From Scleromatobacter sp964418745 (lineage in GTDB: Bacteria; Pseudomonadota; Gammaproteobacteria; Burkholderiales; Burkholderiaceae_C), in contig CAYQMX010000008.1 in assembly GCA_964418745.1 (NCBI GenBank), positions 1-64,000 on the forward strand: a stretch of 64,000 nt of DNA, given 5' to 3'. Each line of letters opens with the position of its first letter. The first letter of the stretch is position 1. The position numbers and the translations under genes were made by a program. Shown piece after piece: positions 1 to 8,157 of the stretch. The notes under the pieces were generated by a model that was given only the letters and a program-made list of their open reading frames with translations, searched no databases and was not told where the DNA came from.

Positions 1-117
1 CGGCCCCTCGGGGGCAGGGAGCGCCAGCGACCGTGGGGCCGTCATTCCTCGGCTCTGCCGGGCCGCTCGCGGAGCGCCCCCTCGGGGGGCAGCGAGCGCC
101 AGCGAGCGTGGGGGCTC
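1..117. repeat. Two tandem copies of a GC-rich hairpin repeat
   Basis: Two imperfect copies of one element lie at about 1-43 and 72-117. Each has a C-run, TCG, a G-run, then cagcgagcgccagcgagcg and a closing G-run. The C-run can pair with either G-run, so alternative hairpins are possible. The second copy ends on the ahpC stop codon and may act in 3'-end formation. Elements of this look are scattered between genes in many Burkholderiales genomes (recalled, not searched). Confidence 0.6.
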
Positions 118-679
118 AAATCTTTCCGACGAGGTCGAGCGACGGCGTCAGCGTGGCGGCGCCATCGTTCCACTTGGCGGGGCAGACTTCGCCCGGGTGC
201 GCGGCGGTGTACACGGCGGCCTTGAGCTTGCGCAGCGTTTCCTTCACGTCGCGGGCGATCTCGTTGCTGTGCACCTCGGCCGTCTTGATGATGCCTTCGG
301 GGTTGATGACGAAGGTGCCGCGCAGCGCCAGGCCTTCTTCGGGGATGTGCACGCCGAAGGCGTTGGTCAGCGTGTGCGTCGGGTCGCCCACCAGCGGGAA
401 CTTCGCCTTGCCGACCGCTGGCGAGGTCTCGTGCCACACCTTGTGCGAGAAGTGCGTGTCGGTGGTGACGATGTAGACCTCGGCGCCGAGCTTCTGGAAT
501 TCGGCGTAGTTGTCGGCGGCGTCTTCCACTTCGGTCGGGCAGTTGAAGGTGAAGGCGGCCGGCATGAAGATCAGCACGGACCAGTGGCCCTTCAGCGACT
601 CGTCGCTGACGGTGACGAACTTGCCGTTGTGGAAGGCTTCGGTCTTGAAGGGCTGGACTTGGGTATTGATCAGGGACAT
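116..679 (-). CDS. ahpC: Alkyl hydroperoxide reductase subunit C (2-Cys peroxiredoxin)
   Basis: The protein has 187 residues, the usual length for AhpC. It reduces hydrogen peroxide and organic hydroperoxides in the cytoplasm and is recycled by AhpF or another disulfide reductase. The peroxidatic cysteine is Cys47 in FTFNCPTE and the resolving cysteine is Cys166 in GEVCPAKW, so this is a typical 2-Cys enzyme. The frame stays open upstream, but the ATG at 679 is preceded by GAGGAAA at a good distance and gives the family's MSLINTQ start. No ahpF lies next to it in the window. An OxyR-like site sits about 70-95 bp upstream, as expected for a peroxide-induced gene. Confidence in the function is high. 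Confidence 0.96.
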   Translation of the reverse strand: MSLINTQVQPFKTEAFHNGKFVTVSDESLKGHWSVLIFMPAAFTFNCPTEVEDAADNYAEFQKLGAEVYIVTTDTHFSHKVWHETSPAVGKAKFPLVGDPTHTLTNAFGVHIPEEGLALRGTFVINPEGIIKTAEVHSNEIARDVKETLRKLKAAVYTAAHPGEVCPAKWNDGAATLTPSLDLVGKI

Positions 680-748
680 CTTGTTTCCTCGTTGGTTGGG
701 TGAGTGCTGCGATGGGATCAACTATAAGCCATTGCCTATTGAAAAGTC

Positions 749-774
749 ATCGTCAATAGCTATCGTTGCGATAG
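749..774 (-). promoter_or_regulatory. OxyR-like binding site upstream of ahpC
   Basis: Read on the minus strand, the site is CTAT-N7-ATAG-N7-CGAT. This matches three of the four ATAG/CTAT elements of the OxyR consensus at the correct 7-nt spacing, with one mismatch in the last. A TATAGT sequence further towards the gene (minus strand of 722-727) could be the -10 box. Position and gene make OxyR control likely; binding is inferred. Confidence 0.6.
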
Positions 775-850
775 GGACAGCGGCGTGCGACGCCGGCCCG
801 ACCCGGGCGGCCACTATGGCAAATCTATGATTCCCATGCATTCGATAGAA

Positions 851-867
851 GCTATCGGGCCGATAGC
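851..867. promoter_or_regulatory. Second CTAT-N7-ATAG palindrome
   Basis: GCTATCGGGCCGATAGC is a near-perfect inverted repeat and again has CTAT-N7-ATAG spacing. It lies between the ahpC-proximal site and the feo Fur box, about 75 bp from the first site. It may be a second OxyR site serving ahpC or acting towards feoA. The outer half-sites are poor, so the call is weaker than for the first site. Confidence 0.4.
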
Positions 868-931
868 CGCAGGCGATTCACGCGGGTTTGATCTCGATCA
901 GATGACAGGGGGATGGCACCCGTCTACAATG

Positions 932-950
932 AATGAGAATGGTTCTTCTT
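932..950 (+). promoter_or_regulatory. Fur box upstream of feoA
   Basis: aatgagaatggttcttctt matches the symmetric pattern AATGAGAAT-N-ATTCTCATT at 15 of 18 positions, with the left arm perfect. It ends 31 bp before the feoA start codon, where a repressor would block the promoter. Fe-Fur repression of ferrous iron uptake is standard in proteobacteria. Confidence 0.7.
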
Positions 951-981
951 TAGAACTTCACCCTCCAGGGACGCTCCGCCC

Positions 982-1374
982 ATGTCCGCTCAAGTGCTCG
1001 CCCGCTTCGGTGACCCCGTGTCGCCGGACACCGCCGACCGCGTCGCCGCGCCCCGCGCGGGCCGCACCGGCGGACCCGAGGCGCAGGCCCGCACCATGGT
1101 GCCGCTGACCAGCCTCGCGCGCAACGCCACCGGCATCGTGGCCGGGGTACGCATCGCCGCCGCGGCCGCGCACGACCCGGCCGAGGAACGCATGGCGCTG
1201 CGCCTGATCGAGATCGGCTTCGTCGAGGGCGCGCAGTTGCGCGTGATCGCGTTCGGCCAGCCCGGCGACGACCCGATCGGCGTGCGCGTGGGCGGCCGTG
1301 GCGGCGTCAGCACCTTCGCGCTGCGGCGCAAGGAAGCGGCCTGCGTGTGGGTGTGGCCGGACGCCCTGCCATGA
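982..1374 (+). CDS. feoA: Ferrous iron transport protein A
   Basis: A 130-residue protein. Its C-terminal 80 residues or so form a FeoA SH3-like domain, recognisable from MALRLIEIGFVEGAQLRVI and a closing strand rich in V and G. FeoA is a small cytoplasmic partner of the FeoB channel. The N-terminal 35-40 residues, rich in Ala, Arg and Pro, are an extension beyond the usual 75-90 residues; a shorter start at the internal Met near residue 39 (MVPLTSLARN) is possible. The ATG at 982 has cagggac upstream. The stop overlaps the feoB start as ATGA, so the two are translationally coupled. A Fur box lies just upstream. Confidence 0.9.
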   Translation: MSAQVLARFGDPVSPDTADRVAAPRAGRTGGPEAQARTMVPLTSLARNATGIVAGVRIAAAAAHDPAEERMALRLIEIGFVEGAQLRVIAFGQPGDDPIGVRVGGRGGVSTFALRRKEAACVWVWPDALP

Positions 1375-3302
1375 GCAGCGCCACGCTGGACAGCCGCCAG
1401 ATCGCATTGCTGGGCAACCCGAACTGCGGCAAGACCGCGCTGTTCAACCTGCTGACCGGCAGCCGCCAGAAGGTGGCCAACTACGCGGGCGTGACCGTCG
1501 AGCGCAAGGAAGGCTTGCTCACGCTGCCGTCCGGCCGCCAGGTGCGCGTGCTGGACCTGCCCGGGGCCTACAGCCTGAACGCCACCAGCGCCGACGAGAC
1601 CGTCACGCGCGACGTCGTCAACGGCCAGCGCGCCGGCGAGGCGCCGCCCGACCTGCTGGTGTGCGTGACCGACGCCACGAACCTGCGCCTGACGCTGCGC
1701 ATCGTGATCGAGGCGCGCCGACTCGGCCGCCCGATGCTCGTGGCGCTGAACCTGGCCGACGTCGCCCGCCGGCGCGGCATCCACATCGACGTCGCCCGGC
1801 TCGAGGCCGAGCTGGGCGTGCCGGTGGTCGAGACGATCGCCGTCAAGACCGGCGGCGCCGGCGCGCTGATGGCCACCATCGACCAGTGGCTCGCGCGCGC
1901 GCACGACCCCGCGGCCGCGCCCGCGTCCGGCCCGGGCGCGCACCGCGACGCCGAGCCGCCGCACGGCCACGTGGGCCAGGCCGCCATCGACGCCGTCATG
2001 CGCGACCACCACGAGGTGCACCGCCTGCTCGAGGCCACGCTCACCGAGCCCGCGGTCAGCACCCACGTGGACGACCGCCTCGACCGCGTGCTGCTGCACC
2101 CGGTGTGGGGCATGGCCATCCTCACCGTCGTGCTGTTCCTGATGTTCCAGGCCGTGTTCAGCTGGGCCAAGTGGCCAATGGACCAGATCCAGGCGCTGAT
2201 GGAGGGCGCCGGCCAGCTGGTGGCCCGCCACATGGACGACGGCATGCTGCGCAGCCTGCTGGTGGACGGCGTGATCGCCGGCGCCGGCAGCGTGCTGGTG
2301 TTCCTGCCGCAGATCCTGATCCTGTTCCTGTTCATCCTCGCGCTCGAGGACTCCGGCTACCTGCCGCGCGCCGCGTTCCTGCTCGACCGGGTGATGGCCG
2401 GTGTGGGCCTGACCGGGCGCAGCTTCATCCCGCTGCTGTCGAGCTTCGCCTGCGCGATCCCCGGCATCATGGCCACGCGCACGATCGCCGACCCGCGCGA
2501 CCGCCTGGCCACCATCCTGATCGCGCCGCTGATGACCTGCTCGGCGCGCCTGCCCGTCTACGCGCTGCTGATCGGCGCGTTCATCCCCGCGCGCACGCTC
2601 GCGCTCGGCGTCAACCTGCAGGGCCTGGTGCTGTTCGTGCTGTACCTGGCCGGCATCGTCAGCGCGATGGCCGTGGCCTGGGTGCTGCAGCGCCTGAGCC
2701 GTCGCACCGGCCCGGTCCACCACACGCTGATGATGGAGCTGCCGGCCTACCGCTGGCCCAACCCGCGCAACCTGGCCATCGGCCTGCTGGAGCGGGCGCG
2801 CATCTTCGTCAACCGCGTGGGCACCATCATCCTCGCGCTGATGATCGTGCTGTGGTTCCTGTCCACCTTCCCCGGCCCGCCGCCCGGGGCCACCGGCCCG
2901 GCCATCGAGTACAGCCTGGCCGGCCGCCTGGGCCACCTGCTGCAATACGTCTTCGCGCCGATCGGCTTCAACTGGCAGATCGCCATCGCGCTGGTGCCGG
3001 GCCTGGCTGCGCGCGAGGTGGCCGTGGGTGCGCTGGGCACCGTCTACGCGCTGTCGGCCACCGGCGACGCCGTGGCCGAGCAGCTGTCGCCACTGATCCA
3101 GCACACCTGGTCGCTGCCCACCGCGTGCGCGCTGCTGGCCTGGTACGTCTTCGCGCCGCAGTGCGTGGCCACGCTGTCGGTCACCCGCCGCGAGACCGGC
3201 GGCTGGCGCCAGCCCGCCATCATGGCGAGCTACCTGTTCGCGCTGGCCTACGTGGGCGCCGGCCTCACGTACTACGGCGTGCGCCACTTCTTCGGAGCCT
3301 GA
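1371..3302 (+). CDS. feoB: Ferrous iron transporter FeoB
   Basis: A 643-residue inner-membrane Fe(II) transporter with an N-terminal G domain. The G1 loop is GNPNCGKT (residues 15-22), the switch region reads VTVERKEG, G3 is DLPGAYSL and G4 is NLAD. Two Gate domains follow, with the family signatures FACAIPGIMATRTI and GLAAREVAVGALG among about ten membrane segments. G1 carries Cys where many FeoBs have Ser. At 643 residues it is shorter than E. coli FeoB (about 770), mainly in the helical spacer and C-terminal region; such short forms are common. The start is set by the ATGA overlap with feoA. The next gene begins 1 bp after the stop. Confidence 0.95.
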   Translation: MSSATLDSRQIALLGNPNCGKTALFNLLTGSRQKVANYAGVTVERKEGLLTLPSGRQVRVLDLPGAYSLNATSADETVTRDVVNGQRAGEAPPDLLVCVTDATNLRLTLRIVIEARRLGRPMLVALNLADVARRRGIHIDVARLEAELGVPVVETIAVKTGGAGALMATIDQWLARAHDPAAAPASGPGAHRDAEPPHGHVGQAAIDAVMRDHHEVHRLLEATLTEPAVSTHVDDRLDRVLLHPVWGMAILTVVLFLMFQAVFSWAKWPMDQIQALMEGAGQLVARHMDDGMLRSLLVDGVIAGAGSVLVFLPQILILFLFILALEDSGYLPRAAFLLDRVMAGVGLTGRSFIPLLSSFACAIPGIMATRTIADPRDRLATILIAPLMTCSARLPVYALLIGAFIPARTLALGVNLQGLVLFVLYLAGIVSAMAVAWVLQRLSRRTGPVHHTLMMELPAYRWPNPRNLAIGLLERARIFVNRVGTIILALMIVLWFLSTFPGPPPGATGPAIEYSLAGRLGHLLQYVFAPIGFNWQIAIALVPGLAAREVAVGALGTVYALSATGDAVAEQLSPLIQHTWSLPTACALLAWYVFAPQCVATLSVTRRETGGWRQPAIMASYLFALAYVGAGLTYYGVRHFFGA

Positions 3303-3303
3303 T

Positions 3304-3567
3304 ATGCAGACGCTCGTCACCCTCCTGATCGTGCTCGGCGCCGCCGGCTACAGCGTGTGGAAGCTCGCGCCGGCCGCGTGGCGCCACAAGCTGGCCGCGC
3401 AATCGGGCACGCTCGCGCGCGCGACGGGTGCATCGCCGGCGACGGCGCGCCGCATCGAGATCAAGGCGATCCATGCCGCCACGAACGCGAGCGGCTGTGG
3501 CAGTTGCGGTCCGTGCAAGGCCTGCGCCACGGGGCGCGCCGGGGACAAGGACGCCGCCTCCGCCTGA
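3304..3567 (+). CDS. FeoB-associated Cys-rich membrane protein
   Basis: An 87-residue protein with one N-terminal membrane segment (about residues 3-20), a basic middle and a C-terminal cluster CGSCGPCKAC with four cysteines. Its start follows the feoB stop by 1 bp, so it is the third gene of the feo operon. Small Cys-rich single-span proteins of this sort (DUF6587-like in betaproteobacteria) occupy the FeoC position in many genomes. They are thought to support FeoB, perhaps by binding iron or sensing redox state; that role is inference. It is not a winged-helix FeoC. Confidence 0.7.
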   Translation: MQTLVTLLIVLGAAGYSVWKLAPAAWRHKLAAQSGTLARATGASPATARRIEIKAIHAATNASGCGSCGPCKACATGRAGDKDAASA

Positions 3568-3592
3568 ACGCAGGGCCGCGCGCCGGCGCCGG

Positions 3593-4471
3593 TCAGCGGC
3601 CGAGGCCCAGCAGCGCCAGCGCGTGCCGGTGCAGCCGCCCGTTCGGATCGGCCAGGTTGTGCAGGATCGTGAAGTGGTTGACGCCAGGAATCGTCTCGCT
3701 CACGGGCACGCTGGTGGGACCCCACTGGTCGCGTATCAGCGCCGCCTGGCGCTTGAATTCCGCGCTCTCGTCGCCGCCGACGGCGGTGTACAGCGGCTTG
3801 CGCGGGCGCGGGAAGAACGCCGGACTCAGGCGTCGCACGCTGGCCGGCGTCAGCCGCAGGTCGTCCCGGATGAACGGCGCGTGGCGCAGCGGCTCGAGGT
3901 CGTACAGGCCCGAGACGGCCAGCGCGCCGGCCACCAACTGCGCCGGCAGCGCGGCGTCGACCTCCTTCCAGCGGCAGCCGAGCATCATCGAGGCCAGGTG
4001 GCCGCCCGCGGAATGGCCGGCGACGACGATGCGCGACGGATCCCCGCCGTAGAGGGCCGCATGGCGATGCACCCAGGCCAGGCAGCGGGTGATCTGCAGC
4101 GCGATGTGCTCGATGCCCACCGCCGGGCACAACGCGTAGTTGGGCACGATCACCAGCGCGCCGTCGGCGGTGAACGACGGCGCCAGGAAACCGTGCAGCG
4201 ACTTGTCCGACGTGCGCCAGTAGCCGCCGTGGATGAACACGAGCACCGGGGCGTGGGCGCGCGGGGTCGGGTAGACGTCCAGCGTCTCGCCCTCGCCAGG
4301 GCCGTAGCGCACGTCGCGCCGCCACGATTCGATGCGCTGCACCAGCGACGAGGCCGTCTGCCAGCGCGCGAAGATCTCCGGGTGCTCGGGGTGGCGCGCG
4401 CGTTGGTCGTACTCGGCGTCGAGCCAGGCCGGATCGAGCCGGGACGCACGCGGGACGGTGGTGAGGCTCAC
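3593..4471 (-). CDS. Alpha/beta hydrolase, esterase or arylformamidase-like
   Basis: A 292-residue cytoplasmic alpha/beta hydrolase of the HSL/carboxylesterase-arylformamidase group. The oxyanion-hole motif HGGYW and the nucleophile elbow GHSAGG (Ser) are clear. The catalytic Asp is probably in the GGDES region, and the catalytic His is in GVNHFTIL near the C terminus. HGGYW is typical of kynurenine formamidase-like enzymes, but no other tryptophan-catabolism gene is near, so the substrate is unknown. The GTG at 4471 was chosen because AGGAG lies 6 nt upstream; the frame extends to 4504 without a better site. It is divergent from the TonB receptor and faces the same operator region. Confidence 0.8.
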   Translation of the reverse strand: MSLTTVPRASRLDPAWLDAEYDQRARHPEHPEIFARWQTASSLVQRIESWRRDVRYGPGEGETLDVYPTPRAHAPVLVFIHGGYWRTSDKSLHGFLAPSFTADGALVIVPNYALCPAVGIEHIALQITRCLAWVHRHAALYGGDPSRIVVAGHSAGGHLASMMLGCRWKEVDAALPAQLVAGALAVSGLYDLEPLRHAPFIRDDLRLTPASVRRLSPAFFPRPRKPLYTAVGGDESAEFKRQAALIRDQWGPTSVPVSETIPGVNHFTILHNLADPNGRLHRHALALLGLGR

Positions 4472-4589
4472 GACGGACTCCTGCAGGTGGCGAAGGCGGC
4501 GCACGGCCGCGACATGTCGGCGAAAGCGCGCCCATCCTAGACGAAGCGCGGCGGCCGTGCCGGCGCGTGCCGCAGCGCCGCAATTCTAT

Positions 4590-4601
4590 GAAAGCGCTTT
4601 C
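4590..4601. promoter_or_regulatory. LacI-family operator O1
   Basis: GAAAGCGCTTTC is a perfect 12-bp palindrome with the central CG typical of LacI/GalR-family and CcpA-like operators (TGAAAGCGCTTTCtga in context). It is about 120 bp upstream of the esterase and about 300 bp from the two receptor-proximal copies, a spacing that would allow DNA looping. The cognate regulator is not in the window. Confidence 0.65.
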
Positions 4602-4860
4602 TGATTTAGTCATTCCCAAGGGCCTCCCACGGGCCAGCGACGGCCCCGCAGCCGCCCGACCGCACCCGCCTGCCATGCTCGACGGCGTCGTGCGCAGCGG
4701 GCCGCGAGCGCGATCCACGAGGGCGCGTGGCGTGGTGGCCGCGACACGCCACACCCTGGGACAAACCCGGAACTCTTGAAGAAATGTGGCCCGGACATGT
4801 CGAAACACGACGGTATGCGGGAGTTCCCTAGATCACATGCCGGACAAGTGCCTTACATTT

Positions 4861-4872
4861 GAAACCGCTTTC
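4861..4872. promoter_or_regulatory. LacI-family operator O2
   Basis: GAAACCGCTTTC (context ttTGAAACCGCTTTCAg) is the same operator with one base off symmetry. Its centre lies 34 bp, about three helical turns, from the centre of O3, so both could be bound on one face of the DNA. Confidence 0.65.
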
Positions 4873-4893
4873 AGGGGACCGCGCAGCAAATTC

Positions 4894-4907
4894 TGAAAGC
4901 GCTTTCA
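4894..4907. promoter_or_regulatory. LacI-family operator O3
   Basis: TGAAAGCGCTTTCA is a perfect 14-bp palindrome 85 bp upstream of the TonB receptor start. It sits where a repressor would overlap or block the promoter. It is the best match of the three copies. Confidence 0.7.
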
Positions 4908-4991
4908 TTACCCGCGATCAACGACGGGCAGGAATTGGGCGCACGTTCCACGACGGCGACTCGGCTCACCAAAACAATCGGAGACAAGTCA

Positions 4992-7900
4992 ATGAAGATC
5001 ACCCACGCGCCGTCGTTCCGGCGAACCCGTCTGGCCTCGGCCTGCGGCTTGTTGCTGGCAGGGGTCACGGCGGCAAACGCCCAGGGTGCGGCCGCGGCTG
5101 CCGCGCCGGCTTCGGCCGCCAGCGCCGCCGGCGCCGACGTGCAGAGCGTCGTCGTCACGGGCATCCGCGCCAGCCTGGACACCTCGCTGAGCATGAAGCG
5201 CGACGCCCACGGCATCGTCGACGGCATCGTCGCCGAGGACGTCGGCAAGTTCCCCGACACCAACCTGGCCGAGGCCATGCAACGCATCAGCGGCGTGTCG
5301 ATCGACCGCGTCGCGGGCGAGGGCTCCAAGGTGACGGTGCGCGGCTTCGGGCCCGACTACAACATGATCCTGTTGAACGGCCGCCAGATGCCGGCGACGA
5401 CGGTCAGCGACACCGGCCCGTCGGGCTCGCGCGCGTTCGACTTCGCCAACCTGGCCGCCGAGTCGATTTCCGCGCTGGAGGTCTGGAAGACCAGCCGCGC
5501 CTCGTCGCCCGCCGGCGGCATCGGCGCCACCATCAACATCAAGACGGCCCGGCCGCTGGAGAACTTCAACGGCCGCATCGCCTCCATCGGCGTGCAGGGC
5601 CTGATGGACCAGGCCAACAAGAGGCTGCCCTCGGACGACCGCGGCAAGAGCGTCACGCCCGAGATCTCGGGCATCTACAGCGACACCTTCGCCGACCACA
5701 CGTTCGGCGTCGCGCTGACCGGCAACTTCGAGGAACGCGACGGCGGCTACAACAGCGCCGGCGTGACCAACGGCTGGCGCAACTGCCTGGCCTCGCAGGA
5801 CAACACCAACTGCTGGGGCGGCGTCCCGGCTGCTGGCGCGTACCGTTCCAATCTGGTCACCAACCGGCCGAGCGGCTCGGGCATCTACTCGGTGCCGCAG
5901 AACATCGACTTCGCCGTCACCGGCATCCACCGCGAGCGCGTGAACGGCCAGCTGACCCTGCAGTGGCAGCCGGTCAAGACCTTCACCGGCACGCTGGACT
6001 ACACCTACTCGCAGAACAGGCTCGACAGCAAGCGCAACGACATCTCGTCGTGGTTCAACTTCGGCCCGTCGAGCAGCAGCTGGACCAACGGCCCGGCGGC
6101 CACGCCGATCTTCTACTCCGAGGACCTCAACGATCCCAACTATGTGGACGCCAACGGCAAGCCCGCCCCCATCGGCCCGGCCGACGTGGCGATGGGCGTG
6201 GCCAAGTTCGGCGTCAAGACGACGCTGCGCTCGCTGGGCCTGAACCTGGGCTGGAAGCCGACCGACAAGCTGCGCCTGGAGCTGGATGCGCACTCGTCGA
6301 ACTCGACCTCGGGCTCCGACAACCCCTACGGCACCAACAACGTGATCGGCACCGCCGCCTTCAACCGCGGCACGACGTCGGTCGACTTCTCGCACGACTT
6401 CCCGGTGATGAGCATCGCCAACACGCCGCGCGACGCGTCGCTGCAGCAGGTCACGGGCTCGTCGTTCCGCAACAGCTACATGAAGGCGAGCGTCGAGCAG
6501 CTGCAGCTCAAGGGCACCTGGGACGCGACCGAACAGTCGTCGGTGGACTTCGGCCTCAACGTCACGCACGTGAAGAACCGCACCGCCTATGCCAACGTGC
6601 AGCAGGACAGCTGGGGCGGCGCCACCAAGGCGGACGACTACCCCGACACGATCTGGCATCCGGACACGCTCAACAAGTACTTCAGCCGCATGAGCGGCAG
6701 CAACGACCCGGCGCTGTTCAACACCTGGTTCACCGACAACTTCAACGAGGTGCGCGACATCGCGGCCAAGGTCGGCGACCCGACCCACTACGTGGCCTCG
6801 GCCAACTTCGACGGCCCCGGCGGCACCGACCGCCGCACCAAGGAAAACACGCTGAGCCTGTACGGCCAGTACAACCGCGACTGGGAGACCGCGGGCATCC
6901 CGATGAACGTGTCGGCCGGTCTGCGCTACGAGAAGACCGACGTGACGGCGGCCGCGGTGGTGCCCACCCCGACCGGCTCGGCGTGGCAGGCGGTCAACGA
7001 GTTCGACCTGAGCTACACCGGCTTCGCGGCGACGACGCAGAAGGGCAGCTACAAGTTCTTCCTGCCCAGCATCGACTTCGACGCCGATCTGGTCAAGAAC
7101 GTCAAGGTGCGCCTGAGCTACGGCGACACGATCGCGCGTCCGGGCTGGGACCAGATCCAGGGCGGGCGCTCGCTCGACCAGTTGTTCCGCGTCAACGGCG
7201 GCACCGGCTCGCAAGGCAACCCGGCCCTCAAGCCGCTGCTGTCGCACAACCTGGACGGCTCGGTGGAGTGGTACTACGGCAAGTCGAGCTACGCCTCGGT
7301 CGGCTTCTTCCACAAGAACGTCAGCAACTTCATCGGCCAGGGCCAGACGACGTACACGGCCAACGGCCTGACCACGCCGGTGGGCGGCACGTACTGGAAC
7401 GCGGCGGTGGGCGCGGGCGGGTGCGCGACGACCGACCTGCAGTGCATCCGCGACTACATCTTCACCAACTTCAACGGCCAGCCCGGCGTGAACCAGACCG
7501 GCACGGCGCAAGGCCATCCAGTAGGCACGATCGCGGGCCAGCCGGGCGACCCGACGCTGACGTTCAAGATCAACACGCCGGTCAACCAGCACACGGCCAG
7601 CCTGCGCGGCTTCGAGTTCAACGTGCAGAACGCGTTCGGCAACAGCGGCTTCGGCGTCAGCGCGAACTACACGCTGGTGATGTCGGGGCTGAAGTACGAC
7701 AACGCCAACATCAACGACCAGTTCGCGCTGGTGGGCCTGAGCAACTCGGCCAACGTCGTCGCCTTCTACGAGAACGATCACGTCAACGCGCGGCTCGCCT
7801 ACAACTGGCGCGGCCAGTTCCTGGCGGGCACGTTCGACGGCTCCGGCCCGAACCCGGTCTACACCGAGCCCTACGGCCAGGTGGACATGACGCTGGGCTA

Positions 7901-8048
7901 CAACGTCGACTCGCACCTGTCGTTCCAGCTGGACGCGATCAACCTCAACGACGGCGTGTTGCGCCAGCATGGCCGCACCAAGCAGGAGCTGGAGTCGATC
8001 ACGCAGACGGGCCGGCGCTTCATGATCGGCGCACGCTACAAGTTCTGA
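4992..8048 (+). CDS. TonB-dependent receptor, large carbohydrate-type
   Basis: A 1018-residue outer-membrane active transporter. A signal peptide of about 28 residues ends at ANA. It is followed by an Ala-rich stretch and a TonB-box-like segment with SVVVTG. The plug domain (about residues 50-170) carries DVGKFPDTNLAEAMQRISGV and VRGFGPDYNMILLNGRQ. The rest is a beta-barrel ending in RRFMIGARYKF with the terminal Phe needed for outer-membrane assembly. Length and plug fit the proteobacterial receptor group that imports oligosaccharides and other large nutrients rather than classical siderophore receptors. The start at 4992 has GGAG upstream. LacI-type operators and the halogenase/SapC/cupin genes downstream support sugar-responsive uptake. 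The ligand is unknown. Confidence 0.9.
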   Translation: MKITHAPSFRRTRLASACGLLLAGVTAANAQGAAAAAAPASAASAAGADVQSVVVTGIRASLDTSLSMKRDAHGIVDGIVAEDVGKFPDTNLAEAMQRISGVSIDRVAGEGSKVTVRGFGPDYNMILLNGRQMPATTVSDTGPSGSRAFDFANLAAESISALEVWKTSRASSPAGGIGATINIKTARPLENFNGRIASIGVQGLMDQANKRLPSDDRGKSVTPEISGIYSDTFADHTFGVALTGNFEERDGGYNSAGVTNGWRNCLASQDNTNCWGGVPAAGAYRSNLVTNRPSGSGIYSVPQNIDFAVTGIHRERVNGQLTLQWQPVKTFTGTLDYTYSQNRLDSKRNDISSWFNFGPSSSSWTNGPAATPIFYSEDLNDPNYVDANGKPAPIGPADVAMGVAKFGVKTTLRSLGLNLGWKPTDKLRLELDAHSSNSTSGSDNPYGTNNVIGTAAFNRGTTSVDFSHDFPVMSIANTPRDASLQQVTGSSFRNSYMKASVEQLQLKGTWDATEQSSVDFGLNVTHVKNRTAYANVQQDSWGGATKADDYPDTIWHPDTLNKYFSRMSGSNDPALFNTWFTDNFNEVRDIAAKVGDPTHYVASANFDGPGGTDRRTKENTLSLYGQYNRDWETAGIPMNVSAGLRYEKTDVTAAAVVPTPTGSAWQAVNEFDLSYTGFAATTQKGSYKFFLPSIDFDADLVKNVKVRLSYGDTIARPGWDQIQGGRSLDQLFRVNGGTGSQGNPALKPLLSHNLDGSVEWYYGKSSYASVGFFHKNVSNFIGQGQTTYTANGLTTPVGGTYWNAAVGAGGCATTDLQCIRDYIFTNFNGQPGVNQTGTAQGHPVGTIAGQPGDPTLTFKINTPVNQHTASLRGFEFNVQNAFGNSGFGVSANYTLVMSGLKYDNANINDQFALVGLSNSANVVAFYENDHVNARLAYNWRGQFLAGTFDGSGPNPVYTEPYGQVDMTLGYNVDSHLSFQLDAINLNDGVLRQHGRTKQELESITQTGRRFMIGARYKF

Positions 8049-8086
8049 GCGGAGGCGCGAGCGAGACCCCCTCGCGCGTCATTGAC

Positions 8087-8133
8087 CGCCACTCGCCAGT
8101 TCCCCTGGGAATCGCCGAGTGGCGTCTTCTTTT
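8087..8133 (+). terminator. Hairpin terminator or attenuator after the TonB receptor
   Basis: CGCCACTCG at 8087-8095 pairs with CGAGTGGCG at 8116-8124. An inner TTCCC/GGGAA stem lengthens the hairpin, and a T-rich tail (tcttctttt) follows. It lies between the receptor and the halogenase, only 25 bp before the next start. It probably lowers expression of the downstream genes relative to the receptor. Confidence 0.65.
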
Positions 8134-8157
8134 CCCGCCCGGCATGATGACCGGCAG

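Larger units (their letters stand above)
4472..4991. other. 520-bp divergent control region with three operators
   Basis: No credible gene lies between the esterase start and the TonB receptor start. The region holds three LacI-family palindromes, listed separately: one nearer the esterase and two close to the receptor. No confident -35/-10 pair could be picked. Short ORFs here lack ribosome sites and family features. Confidence 0.6.

Noticed and set aside
990..3320. A 776-codon open frame on the minus strand opposite feoA/feoB
   Set aside because: It is a GC-skew shadow: low-complexity His/Arg/Gln/Ala-rich product, no ribosome site, and the plus strand carries clear feo genes.
4567..4779. 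A small 70-codon gene between the esterase and the TonB receptor
   Set aside because: No ribosome site, no recognisable feature, and it covers an operator palindrome.
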